36,535 nucleotides of DNA from an uncultured Clostridia bacterium (GTDB taxonomy: Bacteria > Bacillota > Clostridia > Christensenellales > Pumilibacteraceae): positions 1-36,535 of the forward strand of contig CANQFK010000011.1 of NCBI GenBank assembly GCA_947598585.1, in the 5' to 3' direction. Under the pieces are notes generated by a model that worked only from the letters and a program-made list of their open reading frames with translations, had not been told where the DNA came from and made no database searches. The position numbers were made by a program, and so were the translations under genes. Positions 19,105-27,865 of this stretch are shown here, in pieces (the first letter of the stretch is position 1; each line of letters begins with the position of its first letter).

Positions 19105-21218
19105 CGGAGATCCTTGCGCCTGCGGGTAATATGGAAATGCTTAAAACCGCGGTCATAAACGGTGCAGACGCGGTCTATGTCGGAATGCCTAAGTTCAGCG
19201 CGCGTGCGAAAGCCGATAATTTCGACGACGAGCAATTGAAAGAGGGCATTGAATACGCACATCTTTTCGGATCAAAAGTTTATGTCGCCATAAATACCGT
19301 TATAAAGGACGATGAATTATGCGACGCACTCAATGAGGCTGAAAAGGCGCTCGATCTGCATGCCGACGCGTTGATTATACAGGATCTTGGGCTGGCGGAC
19401 TTGATAAGAGCCCGCTATCCCGACGCTATCTTGCATGCCAGCACGCAAATGGGGATACACAATGCCGAGGGTGCAATTATTGCCAAAAAGCTCGGATTTT
19501 CGCGTATCATTCTTTCAAGGGAAACTTTGCTCGAAGACATTATCAAGATAAAAAAGAATGTGGATATCGAGGTCGAATGTTTTGTTCAGGGCGCTCTTTG
19601 TATTGCTTTTTCGGGCAATTGCTATATGAGCAGCTTTGCGGGCGGTTACAGCGGCAATAGAGGCAAATGTATGCAATTGTGTCGAAAAAAATATTCCGCC
19701 CGATCCGACGATCGAACTTATAGCGGATATTTGCTTTCGGCAAAGGATCTTATGCTCGCAAACAGAGTGGACGAACTTATCAGAGCAGGTGTGGACAGCT
19801 TTAAGATAGAGGGCAGGTTGCGCCGTTCGGTTTATGTCGCCGAAGCCGTGAGAGTTTACAAAAAAGCGGTGAACGGAAATTTTACCGATGAGGACCTCAC
19901 TGCGCTCAAAAAGGCATTCAATCGCGGAGATTATACAGAGGGACATCTCTTAAACGCTACAAACAAAGTCTTGGATATCGATATAGGGGCAAACAAAGGC
20001 GCATATTTCGGTAAAGTTCTCAAAGTGACGGGAAGAACGGCAATGTTGAGCGCTAAACTGAATAAGGGTGACGGCATAAAATTTCTGCGTAAAGGCAAGG
20101 AAGTGGGCTCCGCAAGCATTGTCAAAAGCGGCAATATCACGGGATTTGACGGAAACGTGAAAGCGAACGACGAAGTATATATTACGACCGATGTCGAATT
20201 TAATAAAAACGTAATGTCGCGTGAAAGAAAATTGCCTGTAAATATAAAAGCCGACTTTGATAGCAAAACTTTGACTGCGAAATGCGGCTCTGCCGAAGTG
20301 AACTTAAAAATAGAAAATTCGGTTCCCGCGATGAATTTGCCCATTTCGGAAAGCGATCTTAAAGACAATTTCGATAAATCCGAATATTTTTATGTCGAAA
20401 GTGTTTGTATATTAGGCGAACGATCCTTTATGAAAAAAGCGGATCTCAATGCGCTGAGACGAAACATTTACGAAAAATTAAAAAGGCAAATAATAGACGA
20501 TTATATAGCAAATATGCCGAAATTCGGACATAAATGCCTGTCTATGTCAGACATAATAAGCAATGATATAGACGATATTTTGAAAAACAGACCGATCTAT
20601 CAAATCGAAGAACCAAATCAGATAACCGACGATATGGAGATCGTTGCGATCAATCCCAAAGAATACTCGGTGGAATATTTATCTCGATTCAAACAATTTT
20701 ACGATAAAGCGCTTTTGAACCTGCCTTTTATAGCGCGTGGCAAGGATATAGATATCTTAAAAGACATCATTTCAAAATGCGATTTCAAGGGCTATATCGT
20801 CAACAATCTTTACGCGCTGCAATTGACGCAAAATAAGCCCGCTATCCTTGGCTATGGAATGAATATCGTCAACGATAGATTGCACGTTCCGAAGATATAT
20901 TCGATCGAATCGGATACAATATTAAAAAACGGATATGTCTATGCGCAAGGCAATTTTCCTTTAATGCATTTTTGTCACTGCGAAAAAAAAGAGCTCATAA
21001 ACGGTTGCGAAAATTGCAAAGGATATGATATAACTTTAATGTACGAAAACAAGGCGTTCAAGCTGAGAAGATACAAAATTCACTATTGTTACGGACAGCT
21101 TTTGAATTGTGCAAATCTCAATATTACGAGCGGATCGATAAAAAAGGTCTTTATCGATCGTTCGTTTGAGAGAGCGACTGCCAACACCAAGGGCAATTAC
21201 GACAGAGGATTAAAGTAA
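19101..21218 (+). CDS. Peptidase U32 family protein (RNA hydroxylation-type)
   Basis: Members of this family were named as collagenase-like peptidases, but several (TrhP, RlhA) are iron-sulfur enzymes needed for RNA hydroxylation, which is the more likely role here by family knowledge. The 705-residue protein opens with a TIM-barrel half (EILAPAGNMEMLKTAVINGADAVYVG), then the U32 signature with Cys residues (CFVQGALCIAFSGNCYMS, then GKCMQLCRKKY) around residues 155-195. A long C-terminal part with a second Cys-rich section (CHCEKKELINGCENC) near residue 630 follows. The start overlaps the pheT stop (ATGA). A palindrome copy sits at residues 482-485, in a poorly conserved region. It may belong to the pheS-thiI transcript. 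Confidence 0.88.
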   Translation: MTEILAPAGNMEMLKTAVINGADAVYVGMPKFSARAKADNFDDEQLKEGIEYAHLFGSKVYVAINTVIKDDELCDALNEAEKALDLHADALIIQDLGLADLIRARYPDAILHASTQMGIHNAEGAIIAKKLGFSRIILSRETLLEDIIKIKKNVDIEVECFVQGALCIAFSGNCYMSSFAGGYSGNRGKCMQLCRKKYSARSDDRTYSGYLLSAKDLMLANRVDELIRAGVDSFKIEGRLRRSVYVAEAVRVYKKAVNGNFTDEDLTALKKAFNRGDYTEGHLLNATNKVLDIDIGANKGAYFGKVLKVTGRTAMLSAKLNKGDGIKFLRKGKEVGSASIVKSGNITGFDGNVKANDEVYITTDVEFNKNVMSRERKLPVNIKADFDSKTLTAKCGSAEVNLKIENSVPAMNLPISESDLKDNFDKSEYFYVESVCILGERSFMKKADLNALRRNIYEKLKRQIIDDYIANMPKFGHKCLSMSDIISNDIDDILKNRPIYQIEEPNQITDDMEIVAINPKEYSVEYLSRFKQFYDKALLNLPFIARGKDIDILKDIISKCDFKGYIVNNLYALQLTQNKPAILGYGMNIVNDRLHVPKIYSIESDTILKNGYVYAQGNFPLMHFCHCEKKELINGCENCKGYDITLMYENKAFKLRRYKIHYCYGQLLNCANLNITSGSIKKVFIDRSFERATANTKGNYDRGLK
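20538..20560. repeat. Chromosomal palindrome copy 5 (inside the U32 family gene)
   Basis: Arms CTGTCTATGTC and GACATAATAAG around a central A at 20549. Read as Met-Ser-Asp-Ile at residues 482-485. Confidence 0.8.
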
Positions 21219-21221
21219 GAA

Positions 21222-23585
21222 ATGGATCAAAAGACATTGAAAACTTTGGAATATGCGAAAGTTTTAAGCAAAATTCAACATTTTGCCGTTTCGTCTTATC
21301 CCAAAGAACTCATTATGTCATTGACGCCTTACGAAAACGAGTCGGAAATAAAAACAGCTTTGGGAGAAGTGCTCGAAGCGTACGATATAAAATATGTCTT
21401 TGGACTTAATCCGATCGAAGAGTTTGACGACTGTCTGGATATTTGCCAAAAGGCGGTAAAAGGTGCGACTCTCACGCCGGGAGATCTGCTGAAAATAAAG
21501 TCATTGTTACGTTCGGGCAGGATAGCGCAGACGGTTCTGTCGCCAATGGATTGTCCGTTGCTGCAAAATTACACGCAAAATTATTTTGCGGATAAGATCC
21601 TCGAAGACGATATCGATCGTTGTATCCTTTCCGAGATCGATATAAGCGACAACGCAAGTTCGACTTTAAAGGATATACGGCGAAAGATCGCGGACAAAAA
21701 GAGCGCTTTAAAGGAAAAATTATCGAGTTATTTCCGCAAAAGCGAGTTTTCCAAATATATGCAGGACAATATCGTTACCGTAAGAAATGATAGGTTTGTT
21801 TTGCCCGTCAAGTCCGAATACAGATCCTCCGTGCCCGGACTTATACATGATATATCGTCAAGCGGTGCGACGGTCTTTATCGAACCGTTTGCCGTCGTGG
21901 AAACAAATAACGAGATAAAAAGCCTCGCCTTAAAAGAGGCTGCCGAAATCGAAAAGATCCTTTCGGATCTCAGCGTAAGAGTGGCGGATCTTAACGATGA
22001 TCTTATCAAAATGCAAAAAGCGGTCGCCGCTCTCGATATCATATTTGCAAAAACAATGTATTCCGCCGAAATAAACGGGACCGCGCCCAAGTTCAACAAA
22101 CGAGGGATCGTGAATTTGAAAAACGCAAGACATCCGTTGATAGATAAAATGAATGTCGTGCCCGTAAGCATTGCGGTAGGAAATGATTACAGAATATTGA
22201 TGATCACAGGTCCGAATACGGGCGGTAAAACGGTATGTCTTAAAACCGTCGGGCTATTGTGTCTTATGGCTTATACGGGTCTATTGATCCCATGCGACGA
22301 AGGAAGCGAAGTCGCAATATACGACAATATTTTTTGCGATATCGGCGACGACCAAAGCATAACCGAATCGCTGAGCACTTTTTCATCGCATATAGTAAAT
22401 CTTATCAAGATCACCGAAGATATGACTGCCGATACATTGTTGCTTTTGGACGAATTGGGCGGCGGGACCGATCCGCAAGAGGGCGCCGCGCTCGCTATCG
22501 GAATAATCAAATATATCGAAATGTGGAAAAGTACGGCGATCATAACGACGCATTACGGCGAACTTAAAGAATATGCGCTTTTATCGGCGGATATTCTGAA
22601 TGCCAGCATGCAATTCGACTCCGAAACGTTAAAACCCACCTATAAACTGATGATGGGCATACCGGGGACGAGCAATGCGATAAACATAGCGAAAACTTTG
22701 GGGCTTAATGACAAAATATTGAATTTTGCGCTTGAAAGCATGGATCAAGAAAAGATAGGGCTTGAAAATCTCATAAAGAGCGCCGAAAGCGTTAAGAAAA
22801 AGTCCGAAGAAGAACTCGAACAGACCGAAAGAATAAAAGAAGATCTGCTTTTGCAAAAGGCAAAACTAATTGCCGATCAAAACTTATTGACCGAGAAATT
22901 GGATAAAATCAATTTTTCCGCAAAGTCCGAAATCAAGAAAATGGTTTCGGCGGGAGTGGAAAAGGCGGAAGAATTGATAGAGCAGTTGAAAGAAAAGGTC
23001 AAAATCGGCAACGAACGCGCTCTGCTCGAAGCGAGATCCATAAAGAAGCAACTTGAAAATATCGAGTACGAAATGGCAAAAGAGGAAAGCCCCGTTTATG
23101 AAGATGCGGATATCGATAAATTGAAGATCGGCGATAAGGTATTTATCAAGAGTTTGAACTCGATAGGCACTCTTGCGGGCTTGCGCGATAAAAAAGACGA
23201 AGTCACCGTCTTGTTGGGTTCTATCAAAACCAAAGTAAAGACAGACGAGTTGGCTAAACCTGTTATAGTCGAAAAGCCCAAGCCGAAACAAAGACCTCAC
23301 GAATATAAGCCGTCGCCAAAGAGCGATTTTGCGGTCGTCCCCGAAATAAACGTCATCGGTTATACCGTAAGCGAAGCCGTGGAAATAATAGAACCGTATC
23401 TTATAAATGCCGCAAACTCCGACGAAAGCAAAATGTTGCGAATAGTTCACGGCAAAGGAACAGGGGCTCTCGGCAAGGGAATACAGCAATTTTTGAGATC
23501 TTTGCCTTATGTCAGATCTTACAGATACGGTGGATACGGCGAGGGCGAACGCGGCGTGACTATCGTAGAATTAAAGGAGCAATAA
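21222..23585 (+). CDS. mutS2: MutS2 family protein with Smr domain
   Basis: MutS2 lacks the mismatch-recognition domains of MutS; it suppresses recombination in some bacteria, and in Bacillus it acts on collided ribosomes. The 787-residue protein has the core/lever region, the ATPase with Walker A GPNTGGKTV (about 330) and Walker B LLLLDELGGGTDP (about 405), a long charged coiled-coil (about 510-625), a KOW-like stretch, and a C-terminal Smr domain (about 705-787). The Smr box reads INVIGYTV instead of LDLRG, but RIVHGKGTGAL is intact. The gene starts three bases after the U32 stop and its stop overlaps the next start (TAATG). Confidence 0.95.
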   Translation: MDQKTLKTLEYAKVLSKIQHFAVSSYPKELIMSLTPYENESEIKTALGEVLEAYDIKYVFGLNPIEEFDDCLDICQKAVKGATLTPGDLLKIKSLLRSGRIAQTVLSPMDCPLLQNYTQNYFADKILEDDIDRCILSEIDISDNASSTLKDIRRKIADKKSALKEKLSSYFRKSEFSKYMQDNIVTVRNDRFVLPVKSEYRSSVPGLIHDISSSGATVFIEPFAVVETNNEIKSLALKEAAEIEKILSDLSVRVADLNDDLIKMQKAVAALDIIFAKTMYSAEINGTAPKFNKRGIVNLKNARHPLIDKMNVVPVSIAVGNDYRILMITGPNTGGKTVCLKTVGLLCLMAYTGLLIPCDEGSEVAIYDNIFCDIGDDQSITESLSTFSSHIVNLIKITEDMTADTLLLLDELGGGTDPQEGAALAIGIIKYIEMWKSTAIITTHYGELKEYALLSADILNASMQFDSETLKPTYKLMMGIPGTSNAINIAKTLGLNDKILNFALESMDQEKIGLENLIKSAESVKKKSEEELEQTERIKEDLLLQKAKLIADQNLLTEKLDKINFSAKSEIKKMVSAGVEKAEELIEQLKEKVKIGNERALLEARSIKKQLENIEYEMAKEESPVYEDADIDKLKIGDKVFIKSLNSIGTLAGLRDKKDEVTVLLGSIKTKVKTDELAKPVIVEKPKPKQRPHEYKPSPKSDFAVVPEINVIGYTVSEAVEIIEPYLINAANSDESKMLRIVHGKGTGALGKGIQQFLRSLPYVRSYRYGGYGEGERGVTIVELKEQ

Positions 23586-24700
23586 TGATTTTTTTGGATA
23601 ATGCATCGACCACGAGCCCGTGCGGCGATATCGGAAAAATATTGGACATCGCATGCCGTTCGTATTATAATCCGTCGGCATTGTACGGAGAGGCTTTAAA
23701 AGTTAAAAATATGCTTGAAGACGCGCGTAAAGAGATCGCCAATTTGTTGGGCGCGGATAAAAGCGAGATATATTTTACTTCATGCGCCACCGAAAGCAAT
23801 AATTGGGCATACGAGAAAGGAATAAAAAACAAGAAAGGTAATATCGTCGTTTCGGCGTCTGAACATGCTTCGGGATACGAAAGCGCGATGGCGCAAAAAA
23901 GTAAGGGCGTAGACGTAAGATTTGCCGCGCTCAACAAAGACGGAAGCATAGACGAAGACGACCTGTTTGATAAAATAGACGAAAATACCTGTTTCGTTTC
24001 TGTCATTCATTGCTCAAACGAAACGGGTACGCTTAATGATATTGCGTCTATCGTAAAAAAGATAAGATCTGTCAATCCTAAAATCGTTATCCATTCGGAC
24101 GGAGTTCAGGCATTCTTAAAATACGATTACAATATAAAAGAACTCGGAGTGGATCTTTACAGTATAAGCGCACACAAAATAGGCGGGCTCAAAGGAATAG
24201 GCGCATTGTTTATCAAAAAAGGGCTGAACATTGCTCCGCTTATCGTAGGCGGAGGACAGGAGTTCGGAGCGCGTTCCGGCACCGAAAACGTGGCGGGGAT
24301 ATTGAGTTTTGCGCAAGCGGCAAAGCACTTTAAACAAAATTACGACCGCGATATGATAATAAAAATGCGCAAGTATATGATATCCGAACTTATGCCTCTG
24401 AATGTCAAGATAAACGGCAATCAAAAAGCGGAAAGCATATTGTCGGTTACGATACCGGGGATAAAAGCGGAGATCTTGCAACATATGCTGTCGGATAAAG
24501 GCGTTTTGATAGGGCTCGGCTCGGCATGCTCTTCGAGATCGAGAAACAACAGAGTGCTGAGCGCAATAGGATTGGATCAAAAAGAAATTGAGGGGAGCAT
24601 AAGGATCAGCTTCGGTATTGAAAACGATATGAAGCAGATCATAGCGGCGACCGATATTTTAAAAACCGAGATAAATGATTTGAGAGGTAACATGAGATGA
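23585..24700 (+). CDS. Cysteine desulfurase (NifS/IscS family), ThiI partner
   Basis: PLP-dependent enzyme that takes sulfur from cysteine as a persulfide. The 371-residue protein has the family start IFLDNASTT, FTSCATESNN, the PLP lysine K198 in SAHKIGG, GGGQEFGARSGTEN, and the catalytic loop C315 in GSACSSRS. GGAG lies before the ATG. It overlaps thiI by four bases, like the Bacillus nifZ-thiI pair, so it probably supplies sulfur to ThiI for 4-thiouridine. There is no scaffold gene nearby for iron-sulfur assembly. Confidence 0.95.
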   Translation: MIFLDNASTTSPCGDIGKILDIACRSYYNPSALYGEALKVKNMLEDARKEIANLLGADKSEIYFTSCATESNNWAYEKGIKNKKGNIVVSASEHASGYESAMAQKSKGVDVRFAALNKDGSIDEDDLFDKIDENTCFVSVIHCSNETGTLNDIASIVKKIRSVNPKIVIHSDGVQAFLKYDYNIKELGVDLYSISAHKIGGLKGIGALFIKKGLNIAPLIVGGGQEFGARSGTENVAGILSFAQAAKHFKQNYDRDMIIKMRKYMISELMPLNVKINGNQKAESILSVTIPGIKAEILQHMLSDKGVLIGLGSACSSRSRNNRVLSAIGLDQKEIEGSIRISFGIENDMKQIIAATDILKTEINDLRGNMR

Positions 24701-25854
24701 ACAATATAATAATCATAAGATATGCCGAATTGTATCTGAAAGGTAAAAACAGGGGCTTTTTCGAAAAACTCCTTATGGAAAATATACGCAAATGCCTTAA
24801 AGGCATAGACTGTAAAATTATGTTTGGCAGAAGTAGGTATGAAGTTTACGATTATACCGATGAGGCCGAAATTTTATTCAGGCTCCAAAAGGTATTTGGC
24901 ATTCATTCGGTGAGTGTGGCGCAAAAATGTCGTGCGGATATAGATGAGATTTGCAAAACCGTGCAACAATATTATATAAGCGGCACGTTCAAGGTATGTA
25001 CCAATCGAGCCGATAAAATGTATCCGCTCACTTCCGTAGAAGTCAGCGCCAAAGCGGGCGGCGCGATCCTCGAAGCCCATCCGAAATTGAAAGTCGATGT
25101 GCACGATCCGCAAACGATAATAAATATAGACATTCGCGAGGACGGTTTTGCTTATATTTTTAAGGATAAGATCGCTTGCGCGGGCGGAATGCCCGTAGGG
25201 AGCGCGGGCAAAGGGCTACTATTGCTTTCGGGCGGATTGGACAGCCCCGTCGCAGGTTATATGATGGCTAAGCGCGGATTGAAATTGAATGCGATACACT
25301 TTCATTCTTATCCGTATACGAGCGAAAAGGCAAAACAAAAAGTTATCGATCTTGCCGAAATACTTAGCGAATATACAGGATCTATCGATTTGACTTGTAT
25401 ACCTTTTACAAAGATCCAAGAGGAAATACACAAATGTTGCTCTTCAAATTATATGATCACCATAGTCAGGCGCTTTATGATGCGCATTGCCGAGAAAGTA
25501 GCAAAACTCGACAATTGCGGTTGCTTGATAAACGGTGAAAGTCTTGGTCAAGTGGCGAGCCAAACGCTTCAAAGCATTACCGTGACCAACGACATAGTAA
25601 AAACTATGCCCATATTCAGACCTTGCATCGGCATGGACAAACAGGAGATAATAGATATAGCGCTTAAAATAAAGACATACGATACTTCGATTTTGCCGTA
25701 TGAGGATTGTTGTACGGTCTTTTTACCGGACAGCCCCGTCACTAAACCGACTATAAAAAGGGCAGAGTACGAAGAAAAAAGATTGGGCGACTTCGACAAA
25801 CTAATCGCCGAAGCTATCGACAATCGTGAAATTATTCATATCGAAAAATTCTAA
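24697..25854 (+). CDS. thiI: tRNA 4-thiouridine synthase ThiI
   Basis: Makes s4U at tRNA position 8 with sulfur from the partner desulfurase. The 385-residue protein has a ferredoxin-like plus THUMP N-terminal part (residues 1-165) and a PP-loop adenylation domain with SGGLDSP from residue 178. There is no rhodanese domain, the usual short form in Bacillota, so the thiamine role of E. coli ThiI is unlikely. The start overlaps the desulfurase stop. The last 54 bases overlap the 3' end of the convergent penicillin-binding protein gene. Confidence 0.95.
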   Translation: MNNIIIIRYAELYLKGKNRGFFEKLLMENIRKCLKGIDCKIMFGRSRYEVYDYTDEAEILFRLQKVFGIHSVSVAQKCRADIDEICKTVQQYYISGTFKVCTNRADKMYPLTSVEVSAKAGGAILEAHPKLKVDVHDPQTIINIDIREDGFAYIFKDKIACAGGMPVGSAGKGLLLLSGGLDSPVAGYMMAKRGLKLNAIHFHSYPYTSEKAKQKVIDLAEILSEYTGSIDLTCIPFTKIQEEIHKCCSSNYMITIVRRFMMRIAEKVAKLDNCGCLINGESLGQVASQTLQSITVTNDIVKTMPIFRPCIGMDKQEIIDIALKIKTYDTSILPYEDCCTVFLPDSPVTKPTIKRAEYEEKRLGDFDKLIAEAIDNREIIHIEKF

Positions 25855-27762
25855 TCCTTTTTCGTAATCGCTTCGTTCATCGGCAGGTTGGGGCAATCTG
25901 TCACTGCTGAAACTTGCCGTAAGTCTGTCTTTTTTCGGCAGACTTTTTTTAGCGGCAACTATCTTTTGATCGTTATGATATTGAATTGCGTCTATATCCA
26001 TTTTTACTATATTTGACGGGATATCGAAAGTTTTGTCTCTGATTATGTCAGACATAATCAGTTCTTTTGCTATATTGGTTGGCATGCCGCCGCCCGTTAT
26101 GTTGCCATCTGTCTGCATTACATGAACGCCTATCGTATGATCGGGAGTGTAAGCTATGCAATATGCGTCGGTGTTGCCTTTGTCGTTTCCCACCGTACCC
26201 GTTTTGGCGGCTAAAACAAAATCTTTTGCGTTCAATCGTTTTGCCGTGCCCGTTTTGGCACATTCGTTGAGCATTTCATTTATAAAATACGCCGTATCTT
26301 CGCTCATGACTTTTTCCGAATTTTCAGGTGCGGAATATATAAGTTTGTCATCCATATAGATAGCTTTGATGTACGAACAATCTTTTTTCATTCCGCCTCG
26401 CGCGAATATCGAATATGCCGAAGCAAGTTGTTTCAATGTGACGCCGTATTTCATTCCACCGAGCGCTAACGATAAGCCCTCGTCCTCGCTTGTAGCAATT
26501 CCCATTTTTGAAGCAAATTCTTTTGCATAGTCAAGACCTACATAGTCGAGCAATTTCACTGCGGGAATATTGAGAGATTCTTTTAAGGCATATTTACAAG
26601 ATACCCAGCCGTTATATTTGTTTTTATAATTTGACGGTTTGTAATCGCCGAAATTTGTTTTTTCGTCCAAGATCGGAGTTATAGGCAAGATGAGCCCTTT
26701 TTCAAGAGCGGGCGCATAACAGACGATGGGCTTTATGGTCGAACCGGGACTGCGTATAATATTGCACGGATCGCCGTCGTACTTTGCCTCGTGGGCAATG
26801 ATCCTGCCGCTGTTGTTTTCGATTACTATGACTTGCAAACATCGAGCGTCGAAACGCGACAGACAATTCGCTATCTTCGATTGCAGATCGAAGTCGCAAT
26901 TACAATAGATCTTTATATTGCCGTGCAGGAGATATTCTTCGGTGCAACCCAATATCTTGCAAGCCTCATCCATAACGAAATACTTGTATTTGTCATACAG
27001 TGACATCGCTTTTATGGTTATTTGTTCGGCAAGGGCGTGTTCGTATTGCGTTTCGGACAATTTGCCGTTCGATCTCATCATTTTAAGTATTAGATCGGTA
27101 CGTTTATTTAAGTTTTCGTAATTGTTGTACGGATTGTACCGCGTCGGATTGTTTATTATCGACGCAAGCATTGCGCTTTCTTTTACGCTCAGCTTTTCGA
27201 CGTTTTTACCGAAAAAATTTCGTGCGGCGTTGCCTATACCGTAAATTCCGTTGCCGAAATACAGTATATTGAGATACATTTCGAGTATATCCTTTTTTCC
27301 GTAAATACGTTCGACGGCTCTGCTCAATCGGATCTCCTGAATTTTTCTCGACAAGTTTTTTTGATTGGAAAGGTGAGAATTTTTTATCAATTGTTGAGTT
27401 ATTGTGGACGCGCCCTGAGAAAACGATCTGTCTTTTACGTCCGTTATTACCGCCGAAAGTATTCTTGCGTAATCTATGCCCTCATGATCATAAAAACGTT
27501 TGTCCTCGGCGCTTAAAAAAGCGTCTATCGTATACTCGTTAAGACGATCGATAGGAGTAAAATCCGCTGTTTCAAGTCGGCTCGCACCGTTGTTTCCGTA
27601 TATCACGAGCGATTTTTTTATATTATTCAATCTGTTGACGTCGAGTTCCGCATATCCGTAAATCTTTACGGCGGGTTCCAATATCAAGGCGACGCTAAGC
27701 ACCGCGACGATCGACAAGGCTGCCAAAACAGTTTTTATCGCTTTGAAAACGGATCTTCTCAT
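25801..27762 (-). CDS. Class A penicillin-binding protein (transglycosylase/transpeptidase)
   Basis: Bifunctional peptidoglycan synthase anchored in the membrane. The 653-residue protein has a transmembrane segment (about 9-30), a GT51 domain with EDKRFYDHEGID (catalytic E86) and QGASTITQQLIKN, and a transpeptidase with S341-TIK, SLN at 396-398, and KTG at 520-522. It is shorter than many PBP1a proteins and has a charged tail. No Shine-Dalgarno is seen before the ATG; a sigma-G-like -10 lies six bases away. The perfect palindrome copy encodes Met-Ser-Asp-Ile at 570-573. It is the only large gene on the - strand. The 3' end overlaps thiI by 54 bases. Confidence 0.95.
   Translation of the reverse strand: MRRSVFKAIKTVLAALSIVAVLSVALILEPAVKIYGYAELDVNRLNNIKKSLVIYGNNGASRLETADFTPIDRLNEYTIDAFLSAEDKRFYDHEGIDYARILSAVITDVKDRSFSQGASTITQQLIKNSHLSNQKNLSRKIQEIRLSRAVERIYGKKDILEMYLNILYFGNGIYGIGNAARNFFGKNVEKLSVKESAMLASIINNPTRYNPYNNYENLNKRTDLILKMMRSNGKLSETQYEHALAEQITIKAMSLYDKYKYFVMDEACKILGCTEEYLLHGNIKIYCNCDFDLQSKIANCLSRFDARCLQVIVIENNSGRIIAHEAKYDGDPCNIIRSPGSTIKPIVCYAPALEKGLILPITPILDEKTNFGDYKPSNYKNKYNGWVSCKYALKESLNIPAVKLLDYVGLDYAKEFASKMGIATSEDEGLSLALGGMKYGVTLKQLASAYSIFARGGMKKDCSYIKAIYMDDKLIYSAPENSEKVMSEDTAYFINEMLNECAKTGTAKRLNAKDFVLAAKTGTVGNDKGNTDAYCIAYTPDHTIGVHVMQTDGNITGGGMPTNIAKELIMSDIIRDKTFDIPSNIVKMDIDAIQYHNDQKIVAAKKSLPKKDRLTASFSSDRLPQPADERSDYEKGLEFFDMNNFTIVDSFGD
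26039..26061. repeat. Chromosomal palindrome copy 6, perfect (inside the PBP gene)
   Basis: Perfect 11-bp arms CTGATTATGTC and GACATAATCAG around a central A at 26050. It defines the consensus. The - strand gene reads it as Met-Ser-Asp-Ile. Confidence 0.9.
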
Positions 27763-27768
27763 ATTCGA

Positions 27769-27799
27769 TAGTATGCTTTAAACTCAAATTTTTTATTAA
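27769..27799 (-). promoter_or_regulatory. Possible forespore-type (sigma-G-like) promoter of the PBP gene
   Basis: On the - strand, TTAATA (27794-27799) and CATACTA (27769-27775) are 18 bases apart, close to the sigma-G pattern GAATA-N18-CATAMTA. The -10 ends only six bases from the ATG, so a transcript would be leaderless or nearly so. Tentative. Confidence 0.25.
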
Positions 27800-27807
27800 G
27801 CCGAATT

Positions 27808-27835
27808 TTGCTGTACTTTTTTTTTGCGATATGAT
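27808..27835 (+). promoter_or_regulatory. Possible miaB promoter
   Basis: TTGCTG (27808-27813), a 16-base spacer, then TATGAT (27830-27835), in the divergent gap before miaB. GATAAAAT just downstream is an alternative -10. Confidence 0.4.
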
Positions 27836-27865
27836 AAAATATGATAAATAAAAACAGAGGACATA

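Noticed and set aside
23340-23360. MutS2 Smr motif reading INVIG instead of LDLRG
   Set aside because: The loss of the Asp/Arg residues looks striking, but from memory similar INLxG versions occur in other Clostridia, so I do not count it as novel.
23505-23521. TTATGTCAGATCTTA in mutS2
   Set aside because: Only the left arm matches and the residues are ordinary for the Smr domain end.
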